NCBI GenBank assembly: GCA_022559985.1
Contig: JAFJTR010000100.1
Span: forward strand, 1-64,000
Reading direction: 5' to 3'
Length of the DNA stretch: 64,000 bases
Origin: Parastagonospora avenae f. sp. tritici 18332-5
Taxonomy: Eukaryota; Ascomycota; Dothideomycetes; Pleosporales; Phaeosphaeriaceae
Part shown: positions 55,531 through 64,000 of the stretch, piece after piece
Position numbering within the stretch: position 1 is the first letter of the stretch
Layout: the number at the start of each line of letters is the position of its first letter
Notes under the pieces: model-generated
Databases searched by the model: none
Told to the model about the DNA's origin: nothing
Seen by the model: only the letters and a program-made list of their open reading frames with translations
Made by a program: the position numbers and the translations under genes

Positions 55531-55715
55531 GTGCGAAGGTATTGCCTCGTAAGTTGCAAGACCTTGCTATCGAACGCATGTGGGATGTCGCCATGGCCTT
55601 CGCACTCGGTCGAGTGTCTCGGGAGTTCGTGATTGTTAGGCATGACGTGGTGTATATGCCACTGAAGGTGGCACACGAATATCAATGGGACTATAAATCC
55701 TACGATGATGAGTAG
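55416..55715 (+). other. Possible relic coding fragment, 99 codons
   Basis: Open frame overlapping repeat copy 2. Its end, RKLQDLAIERMWDVAMAFAL then EFVIVRHDVVYMPLKVAHEY, looks more protein-like than its surroundings, but no start context or family is recognisable. Listed as a candidate only. Confidence 0.15.
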
Positions 55716-56089
55716 CGTCTCTTTTGCGTCCAGCTACGCCTGTGTGCTTGTTTTGGCTGTAATGTTATTGATGGTGGACGGGCAATGATGAGTCACTTCG
55801 CTTTACTTTCCAGATTCGCCTGTGTGCTGCTTCAGTGTACATATTACATGTACGTACAAACAATTGATCGTTTGTCATTTCAATCCATCTCAGTGCTCTC
55901 GTGCTTGCTCAAGTCGCAGCAGAGCAGACACGAATTTCGTAGGTGCCTGGTGAGCTTCAATTTGCGACTTCCAAGGCCCAGGAAAACTGGATGATTGCAC
56001 ACTGTGGTCGCATAGATATTGACGTCCAGTACAGGTGAAGCGGTGGTTGAAGTTGCGGCGTCGCGGTGCTGAGGAGAATTCCAAGTGCT

Positions 56090-56192
56090 CGAAAGGGCAG
56101 CCAATAGCCCGAAGCTATACAGAGGATTATCACTACGCTGTAATTGTGACAGCAAGGCACCGTGTATAGCTCCACGCATCCTGATCGCTTTG
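56090..56192. mobile_element. MITE-like element, diverged copy
   Basis: Related to the element at 58188-58312: left arm with GAAAGGGCAG and ATAGCCCGAAGCTATAC, right arm GTGTATAGCTCCACGCATCC followed by TGATCGCTTTG. The arms are inverted relative to each other. About 100 bp, non-coding, and 45 bp upstream of the candidate small gene at 56237. Confidence 0.5.
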
Positions 56193-56236
56193 TGTCGTGG
56201 GTGACAACCTGCAGTAGCAAGAATAGGCCCCGCGTG

Positions 56237-56617
56237 ATGCTATTGTTTTACTCAATGTACAAGAAGTTACTTCATAGCCGAGGGCTATATACACAGGACT
56301 GGCCGTCGCAGTTGAAGCTCAGTGATCACGAACATGATTCCGATAGGCTTCCCGCGTGAGTCAGTTACATTTGTTCTGATGTGCCATGGCTAACACATTG
56401 CAGGGTCACGAAGAAGGTCGAGTACCAATGCACATTGACTGGCAAGGCTTTCCGATGTGAAGCTTCAACACGTGCCAATGGAGAGCGCCTTAAGAAGGTC
56501 GAGATTATCAAGGCACCCGGCGTTGCTTATATTCGACGCAAGCGAACCAAAAAGACGATCGCGATGAAGGCCACCGGAAAGCGATGGCTACCCGGAGCCA
56601 AGCCTCTCCATTGGTGA
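56237..56617 (+). CDS. Candidate small basic protein, 110 aa
   Basis: Two exons, 56237-56355 and 56404-56617, joined by a canonical 48-nt intron (GTGAGT donor, GCTAAC branch, TTGCAG acceptor) that keeps frame (LPA-VTKKVEYQ). Start MLLFYSMYKKLLHSRG. Exon 2 encodes a Lys/Arg-rich, coding-like sequence: VTKKVEYQCTLTGKAFRCEA, then GERLKKVEIIKAPGVAYIRR and KATGKRWLPGAKPLHW. Predicted very basic, perhaps nucleic-acid binding (inference). The frame is also open upstream into the MITE. No family recognised; expression unproven. Confidence 0.4.
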
Positions 56618-57051
56618 AATCGAACAGCGCACTCTCTCGGGTTCGAACATCACGGTTGTTCAACATGTTTCGACGTGATGGGCAGTGGACCTTGTCTGAA
56701 GGCTTCCACAACACATTTGACATACTTTTCTTCGACGTGCAATTGCGATGGGCAATGGCCCGTGTCCCACCGTTTCCACATGATATCTGCCAACTGGTCC
56801 TAGTATATAGATTTGAATTCCACATTGCCTCTGTCTTTGAATCTCTTCTTGATGATTCTCCCGACGTACATGCCAACATTGCCCACTTGAACCATTCCTT
56901 GTAAACCTACTTCGTGGAAGTGTACTATTTCCTCCCTTTTAATAAGTTGCGATTCCACGATGCGCATTTCTATTGCATCTTCGACTAGGAAAAGCTCCTC
57001 TGCAAGAATAGGTGGAGTATTATTAACGATCGTCTGGAGACTCTTGTCGAG
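56618..57051. other. Short spacer, no firm feature
   Basis: A plus-strand frame of 106 codons (56584-56904) overlaps the end of the preceding candidate. It contains plausible segments (GQWTLSEGFHNTFDILFFDV) but no independent support. Confidence 0.25.
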
Positions 57052-57379
57052 CTAAGAATGCGAGAGAACGGGCTGGATAGAGAGTTTCACCTCCCTATAA
57101 GTCCTATCCGATCTCGCAGCATCTGTCATGTCCACACTACCTACAGTGACGAGGCTGATACGACTAATCATGACTTCTGCGTTGCTGCTAACACAACGTC
57201 GCCGCGCCGCTTCCTGAATTAGATCTTTGCAAATTGATCGCTAGTCGTACGATTAGTGCAACATTAAGTTAGTAACTTACGTCTGCGCCATCTGCGCTGT
57301 CATCCGCGCTATCATCGTCGCTACCCATTTTACGATCACGTTGTAGAAGTACGGGGTTATAGAAACCGGTGCCAGGCAT
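57052..57379 (-). CDS. Candidate small spliced protein, 95 aa
   Basis: Exon 1 (57379-57281) encodes MPGTGFYNPVLLQRDRKMGS followed by an acidic DDDSADDSADGAD, and ends at a strong GTAAGTTACTAAC donor/branch. Joining at the TAG before 57240 (40-nt intron) keeps an open frame to a stop at 57052 (DLIQEAARRRCVSSNAEVMI ... SIQPVLSHS). The intron is short and exon 2 is less convincing than exon 1. It may be the 5' end of a decayed gene. Confidence 0.3.
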
Positions 57380-57880
57380 CTTAGAAATGTAGCTAAGCAA
57401 ATATTAGCTGAAATCAGGCTTTCAGAATGTCGTGAAATGGCAGGCTTAGAAGTCAACGATGCAGCTAGATGTAAAGCAGGGTCGCGACAGTAGATTTGGG
57501 GGTTATGAGAGGCTCTGGGATTCTGAAGGATGGGTGGGAAGATGTAGGGAGCTGTGGGGATGTGTAGAAATGTGTAGAACGCTGAAAATAGACGTGGCTA
57601 TGAAGCGGATGTTGGGGTGGACAATAGTGGTGTCCTAGAAAGCGATGGAAGCTGATGTTCGTAGATGCTCAGCTGATACAAACAGCTGTCTCAAGATTGA
57701 AACTTGAGGTAGATCTGTGGAGCTTGGGGAGGAATGACATCGATGATCAGGGCTATTGAGGCAGGATTTGGGGAGGAGCGGCGTGGTCTGATAGTCTGCT
57801 GGACACCATGACACGTGAACACGAGAGTGAAGTTGGAAGAAGCATTGTACATTGTATGTATGGTCATTTCGTATGTTTAT
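57380..57880. other. Spacer between two candidate relic genes
   Basis: 500 bp, G-rich on the plus strand (57480-57800). No coding or structural feature recognised. Confidence 0.35.
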
Positions 57881-58447
57881 CTAACGCTCCTTCATGCGCT
57901 GGCCAGGAACATACCCTGGAGGTGGGATTCCGTAGCCTTCCTCGCCTAGCCTCTTGCCAAACTTCTTCTCATCCTTGTGGCTTATAAAGGGTTTCTGGCA
58001 CAGGTGACAGGTTTCGTAACCAAAGCGCGAGCACTTGAAGCGTCAACGGCTGTTGCTGTTTGTTAGCATCAAGAACAGTATGTTGATGTTGGATGTGATG
58101 ACTTACTTTAGGAAACAGGTTTGGCAGACACGTACGTCAAGCCGATCCCACCTCCACTTGTGATCACAGCTGTACTGAAGGTTGTCAACTACGACGGAAA
58201 GCGACCAGGTTATCTGATAGCCCGAAGCTATACACGGTATTACCACGTTTCGATCGTAACAGTAAGTCCCCGTGTATTGCTCCAGGCATCCTGATCGCTT
58301 TCTTTCCGTAGTGAGAACCAGCAGCACAGCATCGCTGGGCTTCAACTGGCTAGTAGCTGCTATCATACACCTTCCATCGTGATCGATGACTTCCAGTGCG
58401 AATCTCAAGGTTGCTAGCGCTATTACAACCAATTGCTTAGCGACCAT
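57881..58447 (-). pseudogene. Cys-rich (zinc-binding-like) gene relic split by a MITE
   Basis: Coding-like pieces: LQYSCDHKWRWDRLDVRVCQ-TCFLK (58187-58107), a GTAAGT...GCTAACAAACAG intron, then RFKCSRFGYETCHLCQKPFI ... GIPPPGYVPGQRMKER with a stop at 57881-57883. Paired CxxC motifs (CQTC, CHLC) plus C/H residues suggest a zinc-binding fold. Two lesions: an in-frame TGA just after the acceptor (about 58043-58045, before RFKC), and the 125-bp element at 58188-58312 directly upstream of LQYSC, which separates it from an upstream open segment (MVAKQLVVIALATLRFALEV). Probably non-functional. Confidence 0.5.
58188..58312. mobile_element. MITE-like element, most complete copy
   Basis: 125 bp. Outer ends ACTACG (58188-58193) and CGTAGT (58307-58312) are inverted repeats. 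Inside them, GAAAGCGACCAGG (58197-58209) pairs with CCTGATCGCTTTC (58290-58302) with one mismatch, followed by ATAGCCCGAAGCTATACAC against GTGTATTGCTCCAGGCAT. Non-coding. The inner arms match those of the GLT1-intron element and the 56.1-kb copy. Confidence 0.65.
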
Positions 58448-58818
58448 CTCGCAAAAGGCGGTGAATCAAAAGCACTCCCGTCAACATATTAGTATCGTAA
58501 AGTTCATTTTTCATGTACGCTAAGTGCTATGCTTGTGCGACGTTTCCATACTGCAAACATGCTACGCTCAATGCGCGCGCAGCAGATGTCCAACCCCACC
58601 GCAGCCCCACTGGCAAGCGTACAAAGACTCCAGTATCTGCATGAGCCTGCCCGCTATCCAATGCCCAAAAGCCTTTTGTGTATCAAACCGAATCCAAATA
58701 TGAACGTTGAAAAGTTCGTGATCGCGTGGACGGAGACCTGGTGTTTGTTAGCTACTTGCGTCTGATGCAGCGGAAGCGAGCAACGTACCAAAAGACGGAG
58801 AGTGCAATATGCAACTCT
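58448..58818. other. Intergenic spacer
   Basis: About 370 bp upstream of the relic and 3' of CHZ1. A 78-codon frame at 58529-58765 has no support. Confidence 0.35.
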
Positions 58819-59257
58819 CTAGTCCTTCATCTCATCATCGGGGTCGACGAAGTCCTCGTCATCATCCTCCTCGTCGTCGTCGCCGAGCTCCTGGTTGGCC
58901 TTGGCGAAGTCGATGTTCTTGCCGCGCGTGCGGGATCCGATGACGTTGGCCGTGTCAATCTCTTCCATGTTGTCCTCATCGGGCTCCTCGACTATTCTGC
59001 TGTTAGAATGAAGCATACTCGCTGTTCACTTTGGAAGCATACCTTCGCCGGCCTGATGCGAACGAGTTAGCTGTTTGCGCCTGTGCATGCTAGATTCAGC
59101 GCGGAAAACGTACCTGCTCCTCAGCACCAGACTCGTCGCTGGAATCGTCGTCCATGCTCTCCTCTACGGTGTTGTCCTCGGGTGCCTTGCCCTTGCCTTT
59201 GCCCTCGGTAGCGGGGTCCTGGACGCCCTGCATCTGGTTGTCCTGTTGTGCAGACAT
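58819..59257 (-). CDS. CHZ1: Histone H2A.Z chaperone Chz1
   Basis: The N-terminal exon (59257-59114) encodes MSAQQDNQMQGVQDPATEGK then an acidic ESMDDDSSDESGAEEQ. The C-terminal exon (from about 58996 to 58819) encodes IVEEPDEDNMEEIDTANVIG, SRTRGKNIDFAKANQELGDD and an Asp/Glu tail ending DDEMKD. EEIDTANVI-RTRGK-IDFAKA is the CHZ motif, which binds the H2A.Z-H2B dimer for delivery to the SWR1 complex. Between the exons lies a likely 10-nt exon GCCGGCGAAG (59052-59043) with good splice sites on both sides (GTACGT, ATCAG, GTATGC, CAGCAG). Joining all three as read shifts the frame by one base (GAA + TAG), so either one base is missing near 58996-59052 or the splicing differs. Identity is firm; the exact exon structure is not. 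Confidence 0.82.
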
Positions 59258-59683
59258 GGTGATCGCGGCTGGTAGTGTGTGGGGTATTTCGAAGGGGTGC
59301 AGTGATCTGAGTGAGTGCGATTGAAGGGTCTGTGAGCTGTTTGTTGTTGCGATTGCAGAGCGGAAGAAGTCAAGGTGACCGCCTGCCATTTCTTCGTCCC
59401 ATGCAGCTAACGCCACTAAACCGCATTGGCCATGATTGCCCCGCCAACGCGCCTTCTTGGTGTAGGAGAGCAAACATGGTGACAATTGGCTCGTAGCAAT
59501 CCAGCTCCAATTGGATAAGAGACGGCACTTGATGCAAAGCGCTTACAGTACAGTTGAGTTCCAGATGCATTCTCAATGTTTGGTATTTTTTTCAACTCAT
59601 AAACCCCAAAATGCAGTCTATCTGAGACTTGTTTTCCGTGAAAGTCGTTACCATGAATCATCGCCCTCCTCCACACTCATTGC
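59258..59683. other. Intergenic spacer (CHZ1 promoter, ADE16/17 3' side)
   Basis: About 425 bp, no feature recognised. Confidence 0.4.
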
Positions 59684-61626
59684 TCAGTGGTGGAAAAGCC
59701 TAATGTGCTGCTCAACAAACGTGATGCCCAACTTTTCCGCCGTCTCAAAGACGGCACCATCATTTTGACTTCCTGTCGGCGCTGCAATGTATGCCGCACC
59801 GCTCCTCTGCGCCCTGAAAACGTTGTCGATGAAGGGGAAAAACGCGTCGGAGCTGACAGCGACACCCTTCAACTTTGACAGCCACTCTTTGCGCTCCTCT
59901 GCAGAGAATGGCTGCGGTACCTGGCCTTCTTCAAAGTGTGACTCAAAGTCTTCGCGCTCGATGCCCTCCTCAGGAACAAGGCCGGAGCAGAGGAGATCGA
60001 TGGCATTGGACTTTGATGGGCGCTTTGTGCCCTTCTTGAAGTTCAAGCCGAGTGTGCGGGAGTGGAAGCGCATCCACCAGTTGTCTGCCTTGTCACCTGC
60101 GAGGCGCGTGCAGTGAATGCGGGCTGTGGTTATGTTAGGTTGTCTCTTTAGATCGTCATATTGTCACTTACACTGCTGGCCTGCACCAAGACCGATGATC
60201 TGACCGTTGAGCGCATAGCAGACACTGTTGGACTGAGTGTACTTGAGCGCAATGGTGGCAACTGTCAAGTCTCGCTGAGCTGACTCTGGTAGAGTGCCCG
60301 AGTTCTTGGGTACGATGACGTGGTTGAACGTGTCAGAAGGCACAATCTTCGCGTCGTTACGGTGTTGCTTGAGAGTGATGCCGAAGACCGTCCTTGTCTC
60401 CTCAGTCGCGGGCACGTATTCGGGATCCATCTGAAGCACAAGGTATTTTCCGCCCTTCTTCTTCTTGAGAATGTCAAGCGCCTCAGGGGAATAGCTTGGT
60501 GCGATCACACCGTCTGACACCTCACGGCTGATGATCTTTGCGGTGGGTAGCTACCACTTGTTAGCATTCGTACCTTCTGCTCAGGAATTCCCGACTTACA
60601 TCGACCTCGTGCGACAGTGCAATCATGTCGCCGAAACTTGACATCCTGTCCGCGCCTCGGGCCCTAGCATATGCCTGGGCGAGGCCAGAGTTCTCGATGC
60701 CTTCAATGTCATCGACCATGTACACCTTGCGTTCACCCTCGCTCAGAGGCACACCGATAGCGGCACCGGCGGGCGACACGTGCTTGAAGCTTGCTGCAGC
60801 TGGATAGTTGAGCGCCTGGGAAAGCTCCTGCACCAAAGGCCATGCGTTGAGCGCATCGAGGAGGTTGATGTATCCCGGCGCACCTCCAAGAACCTTGAAA
60901 GGCAGTGGCTTTTCTGGCATCGCAACGGTCGCGGGCTTCTGGTGAGGGTTTGCACCATATCGAAGGGGCAGGAACTGGTTGCCATCTCCTGCGTACTTCT
61001 TCCTGAAGAACTCTGATATCGCGCTGTCGTATGCTGCAGTCTGCTCGAAGGCCTTCAGGGCGTACCGCTGCTTGCTCTGCTCTGAGACCTCGCCGTCCTT
61101 CTTAAGCTCGGTGAGGAGATCATGGTAATCGTTCGGGTCGCTGATGATTGTGACACGCGCATGGTTCTTAGCTGCGGCCCTGAGGAGCGTGACACCTCCA
61201 ATGTCAATCTCCTCGACAGCCTCTGGGATGGTGACGTTGATCCTCGCGACAGTTTCGGAGAAAGGGTATAAGTTGCAGACAACAAAGTCGATCTTGTCAA
61301 TGCTATTCGCGGAGAGATCTGAGTCGTCGGAGTCGAGGTTACGCGCAAGAATGCCTCCGTGCACTGCTGGGTGTAGGGTCTTGACGCGACCACCGAGCAT
61401 TTCTGGCGCCTTGGTGATGGCAGAAACATCCTCAACAGGGAAGTTGGCTTGACGGATCATCTTCGCCGTACCGCCCGAAGCGAGTAGCCTTACACCGCAT
61501 TCGTGCAGTCCTTTAGCCAGGTCAAGCAGACCTGTCTTGTCGTAGACCGATAGGATGGCTGTTGTGGTTAGTATTGATTGGCTCTTCGTACAGAAAGTGG
61601 GATTTACCTGTCTTTTGACCTGCCAT
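59684..61626 (-). CDS. ADE17: Bifunctional AICAR transformylase/IMP cyclohydrolase, 598 aa
   Basis: Four exons: 61626-61608 (19 nt), 61558-60600, 60550-60172, 60123-59684; introns of 49, 49 and 48 nt. It catalyses the last two steps of IMP synthesis: formyl transfer to AICAR, then ring closure. Start MAGQKTAILSVYDKTGLLDL. The N-terminal MGS-like cyclohydrolase has GVRLLASGGTAK, GGRVKTLHPAVHGGILARN and VVCNLYPF. The C-terminal transformylase has LRYGANPHQKPA, FKHVSPAGAAIG (the Lys-His pair), QSNSVCYALNGQIIGLGAGQ joined by splicing to QSRIHCTRLAGDKA, and FPFIDNV. All key residues look intact. Yeast has two paralogues (ADE16 and ADE17); filamentous fungi usually have one, so the symbol covers both. 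Confidence 0.97.
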
Positions 61627-62218
61627 GATGATTTCTCTACACCTCGAAACCTGTCAAAGATGTTGATGTAAAAGAAGAAGTAGTAGATCCAAAGGGGATT
61701 GCTACCCCAACGTGGAGATGCTGTTTCAAAAAAAGTTGCGCAGCCCCGCGATCCCGCGTCACTACCCCACCAGCTTGCTGGCTGTTCCTTCCGCGATCGG
61801 GATTGGTCAAAGCTCCCATCTCAGCGAAGGAAATAACTAAACATGCCATCGATCTCTGGCGCTTCAGCAGACTTCCCCCGAGCTAATTATTTATGGCAAG
61901 TCAAAATATGTAGGACGAATCGGCGTATCCCCTCTCTTCATCCCAAGCGCTTCGTGTAGATATCATGACCGTCAATTGCGTCTCAGCAAGCCTCGGCTGT
62001 GCGTGGCCGTGCTGGCTGTCTCAGTATCAGTGTCGAACCCGCTGATGCCCACATGAACATATTTTCGCGGGTAACCTACACAGGTCCTTGTCATATTGCT
62101 AGATCGGAGGCCTGATTCCATTCAAAGGTGGCAGCAAAGGCTTGCATACTCGAGGCCGTGCGCTGTTGGACGGCTTATCGTCAGTCGAATAACCGCGCAA
62201 CTAACACGCTACGACAAT
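61627..62218. promoter_or_regulatory. Divergent promoter between ADE17 and the Nudix gene
   Basis: About 590 bp separating divergent starts. No TGACTC (Gcn4/CpcA-type) element stands out by eye; nothing assigned. Confidence 0.4.
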
Positions 62219-63669
62219 ATGTCCACACCGTCCGATACCCAGGAGATCATCAGCAACCTCAAGTCGGTGCTCCTCGAAGTCAATGGACATCCATACCCAG
62301 AGGTCGCGTGTCCAGATGGTGTGCCCAAACGCGCCTCCGTAGCCCTCATCCTACGTGTACAGCCCAGGTACTCGCATTGGCCCACGTCCTCAGAGAACGC
62401 GTCGTCTACTTTTTTACCAGACTCACCGACCAAGCGCCGTCGCTCTTCCGTAACCTCAAGCCACAAGCTGAACTTTGAAGACAAGCTCAATGCCTTCTTC
62501 GAACAGGACTGGGTGAAACATGGCGATCCTGAGCTCCTGTTCATCAAGAGAGCAACGCGAGTAGGCGACAAATGGAACGGCCATGTTGCACTGCCTGGCG
62601 GAAAGCGAGACCCTGAGGACGCCGATGACGCGGTCACAGCCATGCGAGAGGCCCACGAAGAGGTGGGAATAGATCTCAGTGATGGGAATGCAATAGAGGT
62701 AGGAAATCTGCCTCAGAGAATTGTTACTACAAGCTGGGGAAAAGTGCCGTAAGTTCCCTCGAATAACTGTGCACACGAAAATTAAGACTAATGTGTCCTA
62801 GATTGATGGTTCTGTGCCCTTACATATACATCCTCACCTTCCCGTCCTACCCAGCGCAGTGCCTACAACCGACCGAAGTAGCCTCCTCCCACTGGGTGCC
62901 CCTCCGCGCCCTCCTACTCCCGGCTCTTCGAACACAAGAATATGCCGACGTGAGCGCCCGGCTAGCAAAGTCTGAGCTCGGCATCAAGCGATGGTTTCTC
63001 CAGGCTATGCTTAGCAAAATGATGTTTGCTGCAATACACCTCGTACCGTCCAACTCGACGCATTGCTCTACAATACCAGACTTTATACTGGCGGACGAGC
63101 CATCGACGGGGCCCATGGCGCGACTCAAGGATACACTGAAGGGTATGGAAGGCGGTCCAAGAGACAAGAAGCCACCACTTCTGCTCTGGGGCCTAACATT
63201 AGGCGTGGTGAGTGACTTCTTGGAGCACATCCCGCCTCACAACGCTCTGGAGTTATGGACGTATCCTACATTTATAAGCTGGGACGTTCGATTTGTCATG
63301 TGGGCTATGTCGTATAGGTTCAGGCAGCAGAAGTCAAAAGAGATGAGCACGTCAAGCATGGCGAATGGTTCCGATCCTGGTACGCCACCGATACAAGACT
63401 TGCGAGGACTGGGTAGCGAAGGAATAGGAAGCCTGTACAACGAGAAGCCAGGCGAAGTAGGTATCGCAGGCTTGGGCGTAGGAAGAGGGTGGGGACGGAC
63501 CGGAAGATCAAAGATGATTGCAAGAGGCGCGGCCGTGAATTCCATGTTGGAAGGATATTATCCTATCGTGAGAAAGGCCGTAGCTACAACACTTGTTGCG
63601 AGAATCGGCGTTGCTGCTCTTCTGAGCTTTGCGGCTTGGAAGACATTCAAGCAGAGCCGGTGGCGCTGA
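62219..63669 (+). CDS. Nudix hydrolase with C-terminal membrane segment, 465 aa
   Basis: Two exons, 62219-62748 and 62802-63669, with a 53-nt intron (GTAAGT, GACTAAT, CCTAG). Start MSTPSDTQEIISNLKSVLLE. The Nudix box is GGKRDPEDADDAVTAMREAH-EEVGIDL, with the RE..EE.G core intact, preceded by HVALPGG. The neighbouring LLFIKRATRVGDKWNGHVAL resembles CoA diphosphatase-type (Pcd1/NUDT7-8) enzymes, but the insertions and long C-terminus differ. Between the box and the end are a Pro/Gly-rich loop and a hydrophobic stretch (ATTLVARIGVAALLSFAAW) close to the C-terminus, a likely tail anchor. Substrate unproven; hydrolysis of a nucleoside-diphosphate-linked compound is expected from the motif. Confidence 0.85.
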
Positions 63670-64000
63670 TTTGATCTGATCTGTAGACCTACACCTACAT
63701 AGTAAACACTTCATAGAGCGCGGGTTGCGAACTCTTAAACCTGTTCACGAAATATAGTGTGTTCGTACCATCTCACAAACGATGAGCAAACGCTATGACT
63801 TGGTGGATCTCGGATCTCCACATGCAACGTGGAATGGTGGCGCGAGTTGGAGCAACCTCGGCGGAATGGAGTCAGCGAATCAACCGGATCGACCTGTGCC
63901 TGAGACTAGCCGAGGACCCTGCAGGACCCGACTTTTTGCGATTGTGCAGAAGTCTCTGCTGGAACTTGTTGAAGCAATTGCTCGCCAGGCCAGGCTGTAC
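63670..64000. other. Window edge, non-coding
   Basis: 330 bp downstream of the Nudix gene. No gene start or other feature is visible before the window ends. Confidence 0.4.

Larger units (their letters stand above)
51874..56089. other. Gene-poor region upstream of GLT1
   Basis: About 4.2 kb. The first ~700 bp serve as GLT1 promoter and leader (C/T-rich on the minus strand). Beyond that I find no gene: frames of up to about 170 codons overlap on both strands and have no protein-like blocks. A degenerate duplication lies at 55082-55530. The composition is not strongly AT-rich, so heavy RIP is not evident by eye. Confidence 0.45.

Overview
The window is nuclear DNA of a filamentous ascomycete. 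The proteins and the architecture (short 44-75 nt introns with GT(A/G)NGT donors, CTAAC-like branch points and YAG acceptors) point to Dothideomycetes, probably Pleosporales. The species cannot be fixed from sequence alone. Most genes are housekeeping, are not arranged in operons, and lie on both strands with 0.1-1 kb spacers. I rebuilt the spliced models from reading-frame continuity and splice motifs; exon coordinates are given in each entry.

Layout. 0.2-2.4 kb: an orphan gene and an F-box-like gene broken by an apparent one-base frameshift. 3.0-5.3 kb: a CBM48 (Crp1/Mdg1-like) protein with a long repeat tail. 7.2-8.6 kb: the PKA regulatory subunit behind a leader/promoter space of 1.9 kb. 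9.2-11.3 kb: an orphan five-exon gene. 11.7-12.95 kb: V-ATPase subunit d. 14.4-16.65 kb: a secreted double-GH43 enzyme with an Ig-like N-terminus. 17.3-20.1 kb: a low-complexity, probably nuclear protein. 21.5-24.3 kb: a dead NLR-like (NACHT) gene. 25.2-26.8 kb: a PRPP synthetase with a large insert. 27.6-30.7 kb: two orphans. 30.8-32.1 kb: an SDR-fold protein lacking the catalytic lysine. 32.7-35.1 kb: Elongator subunit Elp5 and the tri-snRNP protein SNRNP27. 35.1-39.3 kb: a 4.2 kb non-coding stretch holding seven same-strand TATA/pyrimidine-rich, promoter-like modules. 39.3-44.6 kb: Bet1 SNARE, adenylate kinase and Yme2. 45.1-51.9 kb: NADH-glutamate synthase Glt1. 51.9-58.8 kb: a gene-poor zone with MITE-like elements, degenerate repeats and gene relics. 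58.8-63.7 kb: Chz1 histone chaperone, Ade16/17 (PurH) and a membrane-anchored Nudix hydrolase.

Functional themes. PRPP synthetase and Ade16/17 belong to purine synthesis, Adk1 to adenylate balance and Glt1 to ammonium assimilation. PkaR relays cAMP signals. Elp5 (tRNA wobble modification), SNRNP27 (splicing) and Chz1 (H2A.Z delivery) serve gene expression. Bet1, Vma6 and Yme2 serve membranes and organelles. No secondary-metabolite cluster, CRISPR, rRNA or convincing tRNA was seen.

The most interesting items are the promoter-like array, a small inverted-repeat element family (one copy inside a GLT1 intron, one inside a broken gene), a GLT1 intron without an AG acceptor, and an NLR pseudogene with a 4-nt insertion in its P-loop. 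Three one-base defects (F-box gene, GLT1 acceptor, CHZ1) might instead be assembly indels.
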